From positions 252,812 through 316,811 of the forward strand of contig NZ_MJAH01000012.1 of NCBI RefSeq assembly GCF_001746295.1: a stretch of 64,000 nt of DNA, given 5' to 3'. The first letter of the stretch is position 1, and every line of letters starts with the position of its first letter. The notes below the pieces were generated by a model. It searched no databases. It was not told the DNA's origin and saw only the letters and a list, made by a program, of their open reading frames with translations. The DNA comes from Streptomyces sp. LUP47B. GTDB lineage: Bacteria; Actinomycetota; Actinomycetes; Streptomycetales; Streptomycetaceae. Position numbers and translations under genes: made by a program. Below, piece after piece: positions 1-8,339 of this stretch.

Positions 1-1278
1 GTTCCCAGCGGCGCACAGCCCCTGCCGTCCCCGGCGCCCGGCCGCTCCACGCGTACCGTCACACCGGCCGGCGTGGGCCCGTTGTACCAACTCACGCACC
101 TGGCCGCGGGACTGACCGAAGTCGTCGGAGTCCAGGACGTCATCGCCCTGATCGCCGACCAGATCATGCCCGCCTTCGGCGCCCAGGGCCTGGTCGTCTC
201 GACCGCCGAGGCCGGCCGACTGCGGATCACCGGCTACCGCGGCTACGCCCCCCACATCATCGAGCGCCTCGACGTACTGCCTCTCGACACCGACTTCACC
301 CCGGCCGGGCATGCCATCGCCAGCGGCATCCCCGCGTTCTTCGCCGACCCGGAGGAGATGCGCCGCATCTACCCGGAGGCCCAGCAGGTCAGTGGGAAGC
401 AGGCGTGGGCCTTCCTGCCCCTGATCATCTCCGGCAGACCCGTCGGCTGCTGCGTCCTGTCCTACGACCAACCTCACGCGTTCCCGGCCGAGGAACGCGC
501 CGTCCTCGCGTCGCTCGCCGGGCTCGTCGCCCAGGCCCTCGACCGCGCCCGCCTCTACGACGCCAAGCACGAGCTCGCCCACGGCCTTCAGCAGGCACTG
601 CTGCCGCGCGCCCTTCCCCGGGTCGACGGTCTGCGCGTAGCCGCCCGCTATCTGCCCGCGACCCGGGGCATGGACATCGGCGGAGACTTCTACGACCTGA
701 TCCGCCTCGGTGACACGGCCGCCGCGGCCGTCATCGGCGACGTCCAGGGACACAACGTCGCCGCTGCCGCCCTGATGGGCCAGGTACGCACCGGCGTCTA
801 CGCGCACGCGACCCTCGGCACGCCCCCCGACCAGGTCCTCGCCCGCACCAACCGGCTCCTCACCGACCTGGCCCCAGAGCTCTTCACCAGCTGCCTCTAC
901 GCCCACTTCGACTTCGCCCGCCGACGCGTGTGCCTGGCCAGCGCCGGACACCCGCCGCCCCTGCTGCGGCTGCCCGACCGTGTCACCCGGCTCGCCGTCG
1001 TCCCGCCCGGACCACTCCTGGGGATCGACCCCGACGCCGAGTTTCCGCTGACCGAGATCCCGCTGACCCCGGGCCTGATGCTCGCCTTCTACACCGACGG
1101 TCTCGTCGAAACACCCGGGGTCGATCTCGACGACTCCCTTGCCGGCCTCGCGCACCACCTCGCCCAAGCCGACGAGCGCGACCTGGACCTGCTCATCGAC
1201 GACCTGCTCAGCAAGTCCGGCACAGCCGGGCAACGCACCGACGACGTCGCGATCCTGGTGCTGCACGACGGATCCTGA
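1..1278 (+). CDS. GAF - SpoIIE-type (PP2C) serine phosphatase, 5' partial
   Basis: The reading frame is open to base 1, so the gene probably starts outside the window, although a GTG at 73 could serve as start. About 425 codons are visible. A GAF domain spans codons ~30-165. A SpoIIE/PP2C phosphatase domain follows from ~195 to the end, with the metal-binding pattern GGDFYDL, then GDVQGHN, GHPPPLL, FYTDGLVE and a terminal DDVAIL. Such proteins dephosphorylate anti-sigma-factor antagonists in partner-switching pathways and are abundant in Streptomyces. The neighbouring ANTAR/GAF genes lie on the opposite strand, so there is no operon evidence for a partner here. The input signal sensed by the GAF domain cannot be read from the sequence. 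Confidence 0.85.
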   Translation, partial: VPSGAQPLPSPAPGRSTRTVTPAGVGPLYQLTHLAAGLTEVVGVQDVIALIADQIMPAFGAQGLVVSTAEAGRLRITGYRGYAPHIIERLDVLPLDTDFTPAGHAIASGIPAFFADPEEMRRIYPEAQQVSGKQAWAFLPLIISGRPVGCCVLSYDQPHAFPAEERAVLASLAGLVAQALDRARLYDAKHELAHGLQQALLPRALPRVDGLRVAARYLPATRGMDIGGDFYDLIRLGDTAAAAVIGDVQGHNVAAAALMGQVRTGVYAHATLGTPPDQVLARTNRLLTDLAPELFTSCLYAHFDFARRRVCLASAGHPPPLLRLPDRVTRLAVVPPGPLLGIDPDAEFPLTEIPLTPGLMLAFYTDGLVETPGVDLDDSLAGLAHHLAQADERDLDLLIDDLLSKSGTAGQRTDDVAILVLHDGS

Positions 1279-1376
1279 ACCGCCGACCGGACCGGACAGG
1301 ATCAGGCACGCTTCGGCCGGCCTCCCCCGGGAACTCGCCGATCCGAAGGCCTCCTATGTGAGAGAGGTGTCCTCAC

Positions 1377-1572
1377 ATGTCCAATCCACAGCAGCCAGAA
1401 CAGCGACGCAGCCAAAAAGGCGGCGGCACGCCGCAGCAGAGCGGCGAACTGAAGGCGCGGCAGACCGGACCGAAGGACGGCCGTGCCCACGGCACGGACA
1501 AGGGAGAACAAGGGCGGTGGGAAAGGTGGCGGGGTGCCGCCGGACCAGCAGCCCGAGCACCCGTCGTCCTAA
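1377..1572 (+). pseudogene. small hydrophilic Gly/Gln-rich protein, apparently frameshifted
   Basis: An ATG at 1377 follows a good ribosome site (AGAGAGGTG) and begins a strongly hydrophilic peptide (MSNPQQPEQRRSQKGGG). After about 42 codons the frame at 1503-1510 loses character and runs on antisense through the next gene. The +1 frame from 1507 instead gives NKGGGKGGGVPPDQQPEH and a stop at 1570-1572, which looks like the natural C-terminus of this low-complexity protein. One extra base near 1503-1506 (GGGAGAAC) would explain it. It could be a real inactivating mutation, a sequencing error or programmed frameshifting. Function is unknown. The short frame overlaps the tail of the downstream convergent ANTAR gene by four bases. 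Confidence 0.5.
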
Positions 1573-1937
1573 GCGCCGTCTCGGCGCCCGTCTTCGGGGG
1601 TCCGCGCGGTGATCAGTGCCTGTTCCAGAGCGGCGCGGACCTCGTCGGACAACTCCCCGTCGTGGACCCAGTCCACGATCTGTTCGGAGACCTGCCGCAG
1701 TTTGATGTTGGTGTGCTGCGATATGTCCCGCAGCACTTGGAACCCCTGGTCGGACCGTAGGCCGCCAAGGCCGATGACCACACCGATCGCATGGTCGATC
1801 ACGGCGTGAGAGACGATGGCCTCCTGCAGCTGGCCGATCTCCGTCTGCAACTCGGTGATCTTGTCCAGGAGACTTTCCCGTCCCGGGGCCGGGTGCCCTC
1901 CGGTCCGTACGGGGGCGCCGTTCAGCGGCTTGTCCAT
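1569..1937 (-). CDS. ANTAR-domain RNA-binding antiterminator-type regulator
   Basis: This protein of 122 residues has a predicted coiled segment (LLDKITELQTEIGQLQEAI) leading into an ANTAR domain at ~30-100 (AIGVVIGLGGLRSDQGFQVL, then a third helix around LRQVSEQIVD). ANTAR domains bind paired RNA hairpins and prevent transcription termination. I chose the ATG at 1937 (MDKPLNG) because a purine-rich GGGA lies about 11 bases upstream and because the upstream extension to 2066 is proline/glycine-rich and unlike the family. It is the shortest of three ANTAR genes on this strand and lacks a sensor domain, so it may be controlled by a partner protein. Confidence 0.8.
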   Translation of the reverse strand: MDKPLNGAPVRTGGHPAPGRESLLDKITELQTEIGQLQEAIVSHAVIDHAIGVVIGLGGLRSDQGFQVLRDISQHTNIKLRQVSEQIVDWVHDGELSDEVRAALEQALITARTPEDGRRDGA

Positions 1938-2178
1938 CGTGATCACATCCCAGGTCCCGGGTCTCCCGCCCGGGTTGTCGATGCCGGAGCCGAATGGTGA
2001 GGACGACACTTCGACTATTACCCCAGGAAGCCGATCGTGCGCATCCGGTCCCAACCTGGGGCCCATGACCGCGACGAGGCCTCGTTACGGGTAACTGCGA
2101 CCGGAGGAACCTCGCGAACGGGGGCTGCTGATCGCGCCTCCGTCGTTCTCCGCTCAGGGGGGTGCCTGATCCTTGCCG

Positions 2179-2907
2179 TCAGCGCTTCGCCTCGACGACG
2201 GCGCCCGGGTGCATGTCGCGGGTGACCAGGGCTTGGACGGTCTCGGTGAGGCGGAGCCGCCGCTGCTTCGCGTAGGCGGTGAGCAGGTGTGAGGCTTCGG
2301 CGATGGTGGTGTCCGCGTACTGCGCGATCATGCCCTTGGCGATCTCCAGGGTGGCCTTGGAGGCGATCGCGCTCTGCACGCGGGTGATGACGTCGTCGGC
2401 CCGGCCGGGCTCGGTGGACCAGTGCATCAGGGCCAGCGCAGCGGAGTCCGCGAGAGCCTGCGCCACATGGACGTCGTCCGGAGCGAGAGGGCCCAACTGT
2501 CGGCGCAGCAGGGTGAGAACGCCCAGGGGGCGCCGGCGCAGCCGGACCGGGATCGCCTGCAGGGAGCCGTAGCCGGCTTCGATCATGGTGGCGACCAGAT
2601 GCGGCCAGTGAGCTTGTTCGGCGGCGATGTCGGGGACACTCACCGGTTCTCCGATGCGGTAACTGTCCATGCAGGGACCGTGGCCGCTCTGCAACTGCAG
2701 CAGTTCGGTGACGGCGGCTTCCTCGTCGGTCGATGCCATCGTCCTCAGACCGCCTCGCGCGTCGGCGATCATGACGGCCGCGTCGATGTCCAGCAGGTCA
2801 TGGCAGGCGTGGACGAGGCTGTCGAAGAGGTGCAGTGGGTCGAACTCCGCGGCGTAGGTGTCCGACAGGGCGAGGAAAGCCTGCGCCAGCTGTCGCTCGC
2901 GGTTCAT
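2179..2907 (-). CDS. GAF-ANTAR transcription antitermination regulator
   Basis: The product of 242 residues has an N-terminal GAF domain (~15-165; GHGPCMDSYRIGEPV is the typical conserved stretch) and a C-terminal ANTAR domain (~175-235; IASKATLEIAKGMIAQYADT followed by a three-helix segment). A clear ribosome site (GGGGAGG) precedes the ATG at 2907. Family knowledge says GAF-ANTAR proteins couple ligand or redox sensing to antitermination at RNA hairpins. The gene is followed 241 bases downstream by an ANTAR-only gene and preceded by another GAF-ANTAR gene in the same direction, separated by 51 bases, suggesting joint transcription of 2959-3723 and this gene. The ligand is unknown. Confidence 0.87.
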   Translation of the reverse strand: MNRERQLAQAFLALSDTYAAEFDPLHLFDSLVHACHDLLDIDAAVMIADARGGLRTMASTDEEAAVTELLQLQSGHGPCMDSYRIGEPVSVPDIAAEQAHWPHLVATMIEAGYGSLQAIPVRLRRRPLGVLTLLRRQLGPLAPDDVHVAQALADSAALALMHWSTEPGRADDVITRVQSAIASKATLEIAKGMIAQYADTTIAEASHLLTAYAKQRRLRLTETVQALVTRDMHPGAVVEAKR

Positions 2908-2958
2908 GGTCGCCTCCCCGGCGCTGTTGTTACGGGTACCGGCACGGGTGCCGGCCGC

Positions 2959-3723
2959 TCAGTCATCGCGGAGGTCCATGGTGCGCTCGATGATCGCCCG
3001 GGCCACTTCGGTGGCGGTGCGGCCCTGGGTGAATGCCCGCGCACGCAGACGTAGCAGCGCTTCCTCGGCGCTCACGCCCAGCTGCATCATGATCATCCCG
3101 GTGGCCTGATGCACCTCCTCCCGGTCGGATTCGGCTCCTGACAGCCACGTTACGACTCCTTCGAAGTCCGGGGAAGCCTGATCAAGAGCCAGCACCGCCA
3201 GGGTGACCGCGTCGGCGACCAGCAGCATGGTCCGCACATGATCGCTGCTCAGCGACCCCGGAGTGTCGCGATACAGGTCGAGTGTGCCCAGCGCGCTCCC
3301 GGCGCCCGTCAGTGGTGCCGAGAAGACGGCGCGTGCCCCCGCCTTGACGGCTTGAACGGAGAACAGCGGCCAGCGGTCGGCATCGGGAGTGCGGGCCAGA
3401 TCGGTCGCCAGCACGGGCGCGGACAGCCGGACCGCCTCCCGGCACGGTCCCTCGCCGAGCGTGTACTGGAGCTCCGCCAGCTGTGTGGAGACGTCGTTGC
3501 TGGCGCACAGCACGACTCCGGTGTCCGGGTTGTCCCCGAGGACCGACACCGAGACCCCCAGGCCCGCGGGAAGCAGCCCGACACAGGCTCGGCACAGCGC
3601 GTCCGGCACCTCCTGCGGCGGCAGTCCGCGCACGCCGGCGATGAGCCGTTGAGCGATGCGGGCACGCTCGATGTCCGTCTCTCCCTCGGCGTCTCCGCCC
3701 CCCAGCAGATCGTCGCCGGACAT
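2959..3723 (-). CDS. GAF-ANTAR transcription antitermination regulator
   Basis: This product has 254 residues from the ATG at 3723, which follows a strong GGGAGGTG ribosome site; the in-frame extension to 3792 has none. A GAF domain covers ~25-165 (LGEGPCREAVRLSAPVLATD) and an ANTAR domain ~180-245 (VHQATGMIMMQLGVSAEEAL, then FTQGRTATEVARAII). It is a diverged paralogue of the next gene downstream and is probably cotranscribed with it. Having three ANTAR proteins side by side next to a PP2C phosphatase suggests a stress or developmental signalling island, but no target hairpin pair was recognised in the immediate leaders. Confidence 0.87.
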   Translation of the reverse strand: MSGDDLLGGGDAEGETDIERARIAQRLIAGVRGLPPQEVPDALCRACVGLLPAGLGVSVSVLGDNPDTGVVLCASNDVSTQLAELQYTLGEGPCREAVRLSAPVLATDLARTPDADRWPLFSVQAVKAGARAVFSAPLTGAGSALGTLDLYRDTPGSLSSDHVRTMLLVADAVTLAVLALDQASPDFEGVVTWLSGAESDREEVHQATGMIMMQLGVSAEEALLRLRARAFTQGRTATEVARAIIERTMDLRDD

Positions 3724-4033
3724 GACCTTCACCTCCCCGCAGTCACTCCGCGCAAACGGCCTCAACCGATCCTGGCACAAGTGACCACCCATGGTCGCGA
3801 ACCTGCCCCGGGCGACCTGTGGTCCCGGCAGGTGAGGCCTCGACGGGGCCTGCGACCGGCGGCATTGCGGTCAGCGTCCGCGCTCGGGTCACAGGTGTGG
3901 GCCGAGCACCTCGGGTCCACGCGAGCCGTGAAACAGGTGGAGGCAGGCGGCAGCCGATGCGGCCCGCCCTTTCACAGAGGAGACCCGCGTCCGGTTCGGG
4001 CCGCCATCAAAAGGACGTCGGTGAGCCGTCCGC
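3724..4033. other. 310-bp intergenic stretch, no feature recognised
   Basis: This lies between the head of the GAF-ANTAR gene and the tail of corA. Both strands were read. Open frames here are short, lack ribosome sites and have no recognisable composition. No convincing hairpin or operator was seen. It presumably carries the promoter of the GAF-ANTAR pair. Confidence 0.5.
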
Positions 4034-5206
4034 TCAGAGCCAGTCCCGCCGCTTGAAAATCACGTACAAACTCACACAGACGACCCCCATCAACCCGATC
4101 GCGAAGGGATATCCGAAGCTCCAGCCCAACTCCGGCATGTGGTCGAAGTTCATGCCGTAGATAGTTCCTACGAGTGTGGGAGCAAAGAGAATGGCCGCCC
4201 AGCTCGAGATCTTCTTGATCTCCTCGTTCTGTTCGAAGCCCGCTTCCGCCAGCGCCCGCATCTCCGCGTTCTGCTGCTGGGTGACGAGGGTCGCGTTGAC
4301 CGTGAGGATGTCGGCGAGGGCCTGGCGGAAGCCGTCGACTCGTTCGCTGGTGTGGGTGACGTGGTCGGCGACGTCACGCAGGTAGCGTTGCAGTTCCTCG
4401 TCCGTGCCGTACTTCGTGAAGCCGGCCATCAAGGCGTGCAGCATGCCGACCAGGGGGCGGGTGGCGCGCTGGAACTCGACCATTTCGCGGGAGAGTTCGT
4501 AGATGCGGCGGGAGACCTCCGGGTCGCCGCGGAAGACCTCCGTCTCGATCTCGTCGATGTCGTTCTGGACGCCCGAGACGACCGGCGCGTAGCCGTCGAC
4601 CACCGTGTCCAGGATGGCGTAGAGGACGGCCTCGGGGCCCAGACTCAGCAGCTCCGGTGTCCCCTCCATGCGGTGACGGACCGCCGAGAGGTCGGGGGCC
4701 GCCCCGTGCCTCACCGTGATCACGAAGTCCGGGCCCACGAACACGTGCAGCTCGCCGAAGTCGACCTCTTCGGGCGCGTCCAGATAGCGGGCCGCGCGGA
4801 GCACCACGAAGAGCGTGTCGCCGTAGCGCTCCAGCTTCGGGCGCTGGTGGGCCTCCATCGCGTCCTCGACGGACAGTGGATGCAGGTCGAACTCCGCGGC
4901 CAGGGACAGCAGTTCGCTCTCCGTGGGACGGGCCAGGCCGATCCAGGCCATTCCGGACGGCTGTTCGCGCAGTTCGCGGAAGGTGTCCCCGAGCGTCGCG
5001 GGGGAGGAGACGCGCACGCCGTCGCGGTAGAGGGCCGCCTGGACGATGCTCGGCGGCTCGGCCGTCTCGGGGGCGGGTGGTTCGGCGGCGGGCGCCGGAG
5101 CCGGCGGCGGGGCGGAAGGCGGGGTCAGGGCACGGCGCCAGGCGGACTTCCTGGAACCCTTGGCGGCGGAGCTCTTCGCGGCGGGGCGGGCGCGTCGCTC
5201 GGACAT
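4034..5206 (-). CDS. corA: CorA-family Mg2+/Co2+ transporter
   Basis: The product of 390 residues has the CorA layout: a variable Ala/Pro-rich N-terminus, a large cytoplasmic domain, a long stalk helix, and two C-terminal membrane helices (ISSWAAILFAPTLVGTIYG and FGYPFAIGLMGVVCVSLYVI). The signature YGMN sits between the helices, followed by FDHMPEL in the loop. The protein ends with the basic cluster KRRDWL. CorA proteins form pentameric channels for divalent cations. The ATG at 5206 has GAGAGG upstream; an in-frame ATG at 5281 is preceded by pyrimidines and is rejected. It is transcribed alone, divergent from the AlkZ-like gene. Confidence 0.93.
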   Translation of the reverse strand: MSERRARPAAKSSAAKGSRKSAWRRALTPPSAPPPAPAPAAEPPAPETAEPPSIVQAALYRDGVRVSSPATLGDTFRELREQPSGMAWIGLARPTESELLSLAAEFDLHPLSVEDAMEAHQRPKLERYGDTLFVVLRAARYLDAPEEVDFGELHVFVGPDFVITVRHGAAPDLSAVRHRMEGTPELLSLGPEAVLYAILDTVVDGYAPVVSGVQNDIDEIETEVFRGDPEVSRRIYELSREMVEFQRATRPLVGMLHALMAGFTKYGTDEELQRYLRDVADHVTHTSERVDGFRQALADILTVNATLVTQQQNAEMRALAEAGFEQNEEIKKISSWAAILFAPTLVGTIYGMNFDHMPELGWSFGYPFAIGLMGVVCVSLYVIFKRRDWL

Positions 5207-5294
5207 CGTGGCTGCCTCTCGCTCTCGGGTCGAGCCGATGTCGGCGTGATCACGGAGCAGGGTATACGGGGCAAATGACATCGTAGGGGGGAGG

Positions 5295-5351
5295 CGTCAC
5301 TGAATTCGTCACTGAGTTTCGGTGAGAGTTGCGGACAGAGCGTGTCCGCAA
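5295..5351. promoter_or_regulatory. direct repeat and perfect 9-bp inverted repeat before the AlkZ-like gene
   Basis: CGTCACTGA occurs at 5295-5303 and again at 5307-5315, a 12-bp period. Just downstream lies a perfect inverted repeat, TTGCGGACA (5329-5337), five-base spacer, TGTCCGCAA (5343-5351). It ends 20 bases before the chosen start of the AlkZ-like gene and lies in the divergent corA intergenic region, so an operator is the simplest reading. A transcript hairpin is possible. Confidence 0.4.
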
Positions 5352-5371
5352 GCGCCTCTAGCGTGTCGGGT

Positions 5372-6514
5372 ATGACCAAGACGACCGCGTCGGCCCCCGT
5401 GCTCAGCCCCCGCGCCCTCAATCGCGCGACCCTCGACCGGCAGCTGCTCCTGCGCCGGTCCGGCCTGTCCGCGAGGGCCGCCGTCGGACATCTGCTCGGA
5501 CTCCAGGCCCAGAACGTCAAGCCGCCGTACTACGCGCTCGCCGCCCGCCTCGACGGATTCGCCCCCGAGGAGCTGTCGCAGCTGATGGCCGACCGCGAGG
5601 TCGTCCGGATCGTCACCATGCGCTCGACCATCCACACCCACACCGCCGAGGACTGCCGCACCCTGCGGCCCCTGGTGCAGCCCGCTCGCGACCGCGAACT
5701 CATCAACTTCCGCAAGGGACTCCAGGGCGTCGACCTCGACCGCCTCGCCGTCCTCGCCCGGGAACTCGTCGAGGCCGAGCCGCGCACCATGAAGCAGCTG
5801 CGCGAGGCACTCCTCGCCGAGTGGCCGGACGCCGACCCGCAGGCCCTCGCCATCGCCGCCCGCTGCAAGCTCCCCCTCGTCCAGGTCACCCCGCGCGGAC
5901 TCTGGGGGAGAAGCGGCCAGGTCGCGCTCACCACGGCAGAGCACTGGCTCGGCCGCCCCACCGAGGCCGTCCCGGCCGGGCCCACCCACCCCGAGCCCAC
6001 CTCCACCCCCACCCCCGACACCACCGTCCTGCGGTACCTCGCCGCCTTCGGCCCCGCCTCCGTCAAGGACATGCAGACCTGGGCCGGACTCACCCGCCTG
6101 CGCGACGCCTTCGAGCGGCTCCGCCCCCAGTTGCGCGTCTTCCGCGACGAGAACGGCGTCGAGCTCTTCGACCTGCCCGACGCGTCCCGGCCCGCCGAGG
6201 ACACGCCCGCCCCGCCCCGTTTCCTGCCGGAGTTCGACAACCTGCTGCTCTCCCACGCCGACCGCACCCGCGTGGTGCCCAAGGAGTACTGGGGCCGCAG
6301 CTGGCAGGGCAACCAGGCCTACTGCACGTTCCTCGTCGACGGCTTCCTCGCGGGCGTCTGGAGGCTCACCGAGGACGCGCTCGTCGTCGAACCCTTCGAC
6401 CGGCTCACCAAGGCTCAGCAGAAGGACGTCACAGCCGAGGGGGAGCGGATGCTCGCCACGCTGCACCGGGGGACGCCGTACGACATCCGGTTCGGGGCCG
6501 TCGTAGGGAAGTGA
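5372..6514 (+). CDS. winged-helix DNA glycosylase, AlkZ/YcaQ-like (HTH_42 family)
   Basis: The product of 380 residues matches the winged-helix family that includes the AlkZ and YcaQ DNA glycosylases, which excise bulky or crosslinked alkylated bases. The N-terminal helix contains LLGLQAQN: the QxQ pattern is the catalytic signature of the AlkZ branch, where YcaQ has QxD. Other family landmarks are IVTMRSTIHTHTAEDC, LWGRSGQVALT, and a C-terminal segment with RFLPEFDNLLLSH. The ATG at 5372 is preferred over GTG 5342, since the upstream codons overlap the inverted repeat. The gene converges with the LysE remnant, 18 bases away. Whether it protects against a self-made alkylating agent cannot be told; no such biosynthetic genes are in the window. 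Confidence 0.75.
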   Translation: MTKTTASAPVLSPRALNRATLDRQLLLRRSGLSARAAVGHLLGLQAQNVKPPYYALAARLDGFAPEELSQLMADREVVRIVTMRSTIHTHTAEDCRTLRPLVQPARDRELINFRKGLQGVDLDRLAVLARELVEAEPRTMKQLREALLAEWPDADPQALAIAARCKLPLVQVTPRGLWGRSGQVALTTAEHWLGRPTEAVPAGPTHPEPTSTPTPDTTVLRYLAAFGPASVKDMQTWAGLTRLRDAFERLRPQLRVFRDENGVELFDLPDASRPAEDTPAPPRFLPEFDNLLLSHADRTRVVPKEYWGRSWQGNQAYCTFLVDGFLAGVWRLTEDALVVEPFDRLTKAQQKDVTAEGERMLATLHRGTPYDIRFGAVVGK

Positions 6515-6532
6515 CCCGCCGAAGGGGATCGC

Positions 6533-7218
6533 TCAGTCCGCCCGCCCCGTCACCGCCACCGTCAGCCCCAGCCCGATCATCGTGAACCCGCCCGCGCCGC
6601 CGATCATCGCAAGGCGGCGGTCGATGGGGGTCCCCCCGGTTCGAGCGAAGCCGAGAACTGGGGGAGGGCGAACCAGGTACGGGCGGCCGACGCGGTCAGG
6701 CCCCACAGGGTGTCGGTGACCAGGCCGATGGTGATGGGCACCAGGCCGAGCAGGAGCATCTGCGCCGGGACATGGCCAGCCGAGTGGTCCACGAACTGGG
6801 GGAGCACGGCCGCGAAGAAGACGATGCCCTTGGGGTTGGTGACGCCGACGAGGGCGCCGTCGAGCACCGTCCGCAGATCGCCGCGCGCCGGCCCCGCGGA
6901 CCGGGAGGTGATCGCCGACGCCTTCAACTCGCCCCGGTGGCGGAAGGCCTGCACACCGAGGAGGACGAGATACGCGGCGCCCGCCAGTTTCACCGCCAGG
7001 TAGACGGTCACCGAGCGCTCCACCAGCGAGCCGATCCCGACCGCGACCGCCACGACCAGCAGGTAGGAACCGAAGACGTTGCCGAGCGCCGTCGCCACCG
7101 CGGTACGCCTGCCGTGTGCGAGGGCCCGGCCGATGACGAACAGCACGCTGGGCCCCGGGATGACGATGACCAGCAGGGACATCGCGGCGAAGGCGAGGAC
7201 ACGGTCCGTGGACACCAT
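6533..7218 (-). pseudogene. LysE/RhtB-family amino-acid exporter, C-terminus frameshifted by an inserted palindromic repeat
   Basis: From ATG 7218 the frame encodes five of the six membrane helices of a LysE exporter (IVIPGPSVLFVIGRALAHG; YLAVKLAGAAYLVLLG; GALVGVTNPKGIVFFAAVLP). After RTWFA it enters a GC-rich palindromic element (6622-6666) and ends at 6604 with a meaningless tail. The missing last helix (RRLAMIGGAGGFTMIGLGLT) is intact in another frame and stops at 6533. The element, or an indel within it, therefore changed frame. As written the product is 204 residues and lacks the final helix, so activity is doubtful. The start has no ribosome site but a TGTAGT box seven bases upstream, suggesting a leaderless transcript. 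Confidence 0.75.
6622..6666. repeat. short palindromic interspersed repeat inside lysE-like gene
   Basis: The segment reads ATGGGGGTCCCCCC, then GGTTCGAGCGAAGCCGAGAAC, then TGGGGGA. Its two halves pair imperfectly (TCCCCC-GGTTC-GAGC against GCC-GAGAAC-TGGGGGA). From memory, closely similar sequences are scattered through Streptomyces genomes, mostly between genes. Here it lies within the last helix region of a coding sequence. Confidence 0.6.
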
Positions 7219-7335
7219 GGCGGTCACTACAGCACGGATCGCACACATGGACAGGGGGCGCTGCGGGCCGCTCGTGGTGGCCCGCAACGCCCCCGGTTTC
7301 TCACCTGAGCGAGGCTCAGGAGAACCTCTGGGGAC

Positions 7336-8127
7336 CTACGAGTTGACCTGCGTGGTCACGAGGCTGGAGAAGGTGGTCAGCCGGGTGTAGACACCCGGGT
7401 AACCGGCCTCCGCGCAACCCTCTCCCCAGGAAGTGATACCTGCCAGGACGCCCCCGATGAGCAGGGGACCGCCGCTGTCGCCCTGGCAGGTGTCTACGCC
7501 GCCGGATGTGTATCCGGCGCAAACCATGTCGCTCGCGACGAAGTCGGAGCCGTAGGAACTGGCACAGCTGGAGTTGGACACGATCGGCACGGTCGCGGTC
7601 CGCAGCTGGTTGGAGGAGCTGCCGCTCTCCGAGGTGGTGCCCCAGCCGACGATGCGGGCCGTGGTGCCGGCCGCGTACACGCCGGTCTGGGACGAGGAGA
7701 CGTAGGACGCCGTGGTGTACGGCATCGACGTCGACAGCGTCAGCACGGCCACGTCGTCGCCGTTGGTGGCGTCGGTGTAGTCCGGGTTGATCCAGATCTT
7801 GCTGACCCGGCTGACCGTGCCGTTGGTGCCGTTGAGGTAGGTGCGGCCGCCGACGACTCTCACACTGCTGGTCGACTCTCCGACCATGCAGTGGGCCGCG
7901 GTGACGACCTTGGTCGCGGAGACCAGGGTCCCGCCGCAGAACTGGTTCTGCGAGGCGTCCGTGATCTGCATCATGAACGGGTACGAGGTCGTGGTCGTCG
8001 TCGTACCGCCGACGATGGGCTGGGGAGCGGCGACGGCGGTGGGGGCGCCGAACAACGCGGTGGCGGCGGCAGCGGCGATCGCCAGGGTGCCGCCGGTGGC
8101 CTTTCTCGCACGGGTGAGACCGAACAT
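7336..8127 (-). CDS. secreted trypsin-like serine protease (S1 family)
   Basis: The product of 263 residues has a signal peptide (basic start, hydrophobic GTLAIAAAAATALFG, cleavage near AVAA) and a short propeptide. The mature N-terminus IVGGTTTTTTSYP is the classical activation site. The catalytic triad is visible: His in VTAAHC, Asp in GDDVAVLTL, Ser in CQGDSGGP. Paired cysteines match Streptomyces trypsin (SGT-type), and DTCQGDSGGP with an Asp six residues before the Ser predicts cleavage after Lys/Arg. GAGGAG lies 10 bases before the ATG. A single-gene unit with its own promoter (8232-8261) is likely. The LAL regulator next door may or may not control it. Confidence 0.93.
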   Translation of the reverse strand: MFGLTRARKATGGTLAIAAAAATALFGAPTAVAAPQPIVGGTTTTTTSYPFMMQITDASQNQFCGGTLVSATKVVTAAHCMVGESTSSVRVVGGRTYLNGTNGTVSRVSKIWINPDYTDATNGDDVAVLTLSTSMPYTTASYVSSSQTGVYAAGTTARIVGWGTTSESGSSSNQLRTATVPIVSNSSCASSYGSDFVASDMVCAGYTSGGVDTCQGDSGGPLLIGGVLAGITSWGEGCAEAGYPGVYTRLTTFSSLVTTQVNS

Positions 8128-8231
8128 CAGTGAGTCTCCTCAGGGTTGCCGGTGGGGGACGCGCGGGTGTGGGGGAGTACACGGGGGTCGCGGGACCGAC
8201 CCCCGTATGCCCGGGCGAGCGGCATGTTCAT

Positions 8232-8280
8232 AAGCTAGAACGCGGAAGTTCCCCTTCCCAATGAGGGAACCCCCTAGGGG
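8232..8280 (-). promoter_or_regulatory. protease promoter with upstream palindrome CCCCTAGGGG
   Basis: On the minus strand TTGGGA (8261-8256) and TAGCTT (8237-8232) are separated by 18 bases and would give a 5' leader of roughly 100 bases. The 10-bp palindrome CCCCTAGGGG at 8271-8280 lies immediately upstream of the -35 box, a good position for an activator site. Sequence match only. Confidence 0.4.
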
Positions 8281-8339
8281 AGTTGGGCAGGGAAAACCCT
8301 CGGTCCGCCCTGGAGAGAGCTCTTCTGACGGCCCGTCGG

